From JBCCRV01 sp047619315 (lineage in GTDB: Bacteria > Myxococcota_A > Polyangia > Polyangiales > Houyiibacteriaceae), in the NCBI GenBank assembly GCA_047619315.1, contig JBLHKB010000514.1, positions 1 to 5,141 on the forward strand: a DNA stretch of 5,141 bases, given 5' to 3'. Numbering within the stretch: position 1 is the first letter of the stretch; every line of letters starts with the position of its first letter. Under the pieces are notes generated by a model. The model worked only from the letters and a program-made list of their open reading frames with translations. It did not search any database and was not told the DNA's origin. Positions 4,833-5,141 of this stretch are shown here, in pieces. The position numbers and the translations under genes were made by a program.

Positions 4833-5141
4833 CTATTGAGCCAGACGGCACGAGTCTTCTCGCCCCATCTGACACGCTCGCTGCATGAACTGTTGCGCCA
4901 GTGGCATGTTCGCCGGGCCAAAGCGTGTGCTGGCATGCAGCATTCCGAGGTGGTGGCAGCCATCACGGTTCCCAAGTTCGCACGCCCGGCCCAGGAGCGC
5001 CGCGATGGGCTGGGGGTTCGGGGAATTACCGACCTGAAAGAGGTAGCTGCCCGCCGCGTCGCAAGCGGCACCGACGTGGGTGGTCCGATCCGTGCTGGCG
5101 CAGCCGCGCTGGAACGCCGCTAGCGCTTCAGCGCTGAACTC
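4833..5141 (-). CDS. Sel1/Hcp-like cysteine-rich repeat protein (C-terminal fragment)
   Basis: This minus-strand frame is open from the right edge to TAG at 4833-4835, so only the last 102 residues are visible and the start lies outside. Within it, GRACELGNRDGCHHLGMLH (51-69) and QRACQMGREDSCRLAQ (87-102) are consecutive units of the helical Sel1-like repeat with the cysteine pair typical of Helicobacter cysteine-rich (Hcp) proteins. Each pair is C-x7-C (54/62 and 90/98), and the two pairs are exactly 36 residues apart. A more divergent unit precedes them (C14 and C27). In Hcp proteins such pairs form a disulfide within each helix-turn-helix (family knowledge). Inference: an exported, disulfide-stabilised solenoid for protein interaction. 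Any signal peptide or lipobox is beyond the edge. The gene ends 84 bases before the lipoprotein start, on the same strand; no terminator is evident between them, only a 5-bp GGTGC/GCACC dyad. Confidence 0.82.
   Translation of the reverse strand, partial: EFSAEALAAFQRGCASTDRTTHVGAACDAAGSYLFQVGNSPNPQPIAALLGRACELGNRDGCHHLGMLHASTRFGPANMPLAQQFMQRACQMGREDSCRLAQ

Noticed and set aside
4820..5071. 83-codon minus-strand open frame starting at 5071
   Set aside because: It overlaps the Sel1-type frame on the same strand in another phase and shows no repeat or motif. The open frame running to the edge is the real one.
4638..5123. 161-codon plus-strand open frame near the right end
   Set aside because: It is antisense to the lipoprotein start and to the Sel1-type fragment; the latter has a clear 36-residue cysteine repeat, which this frame lacks.
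5122..5135. AGCGCT-TC-AGCGCT repeat at the right edge
   Set aside because: It lies inside coding sequence for an Ala/Leu-rich helix (AEALAAF) and is explained by GC-rich codons.

Overview
The window looks like chromosomal DNA from a GC-rich Gram-negative bacterium. The best guess is a myxobacterium-like (Myxococcota) genome, possibly marine or a related deltaproteobacterial lineage. This is inferred from the high GC at third codon positions, a strong sigma-54 promoter, a signal-peptide beta-barrel protein, a loose-lipobox lipoprotein, a Hcp/Sel1-type cysteine repeat protein and a very acidic secreted protein. No 16S, tRNA or taxon-diagnostic gene is present, so the assignment is tentative.

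Layout, left to right. (1) Bases 1-1476, plus strand: the C-terminal 491 residues of a large, cysteine-free, very acidic extracellular protein. It enters the window inside a collagen-like Gly-Thr-Asn/Asp triplet tract and is followed at once by a near-perfect intrinsic terminator (1498-1533). Nothing else is recognisable in 1534-1670. (2) 1671-2138, minus strand: an unrecognised 155-residue protein with a CSHCGGPC zinc-ribbon-like knuckle. (3) 2139-2341: a divergent intergenic region holding a textbook sigma-54 (-24/-12) promoter aimed right, plus two near-identical palindromes of the form CACCRCGGTG. (4) 2342-3016 and 3043-3465, plus strand: a likely two-gene operon of a small outer-membrane beta-barrel protein and a DUF3634-like single-pass membrane protein. 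(5) 3462-4748, minus strand: a putative lipoprotein that meets the operon tail-to-tail with its stop codon interlocked (4-base overlap). (6) 4833-5141, minus strand: the C-terminal 102 residues of a Hcp-like (Sel1/SLR) disulfide repeat protein whose start lies beyond the right edge.

Five of the six genes look like cell-envelope or exported proteins: a surface protein, an outer-membrane barrel, an inner-membrane anchored protein, a lipoprotein and a secreted Sel1-type repeat protein. The only functional link the sequence supports is the barrel plus DUF3634-like pair, which would be co-transcribed from the sigma-54 promoter under an unknown activator. The two minus-strand genes on the right are co-directional with an 84-base gap and may or may not share a transcript. 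I see no mobile element, CRISPR array, RNA gene, defence system or biosynthetic cluster. The most notable signals are the sigma-54 promoter with its paired palindromes and the edge-truncated Sel1 gene.
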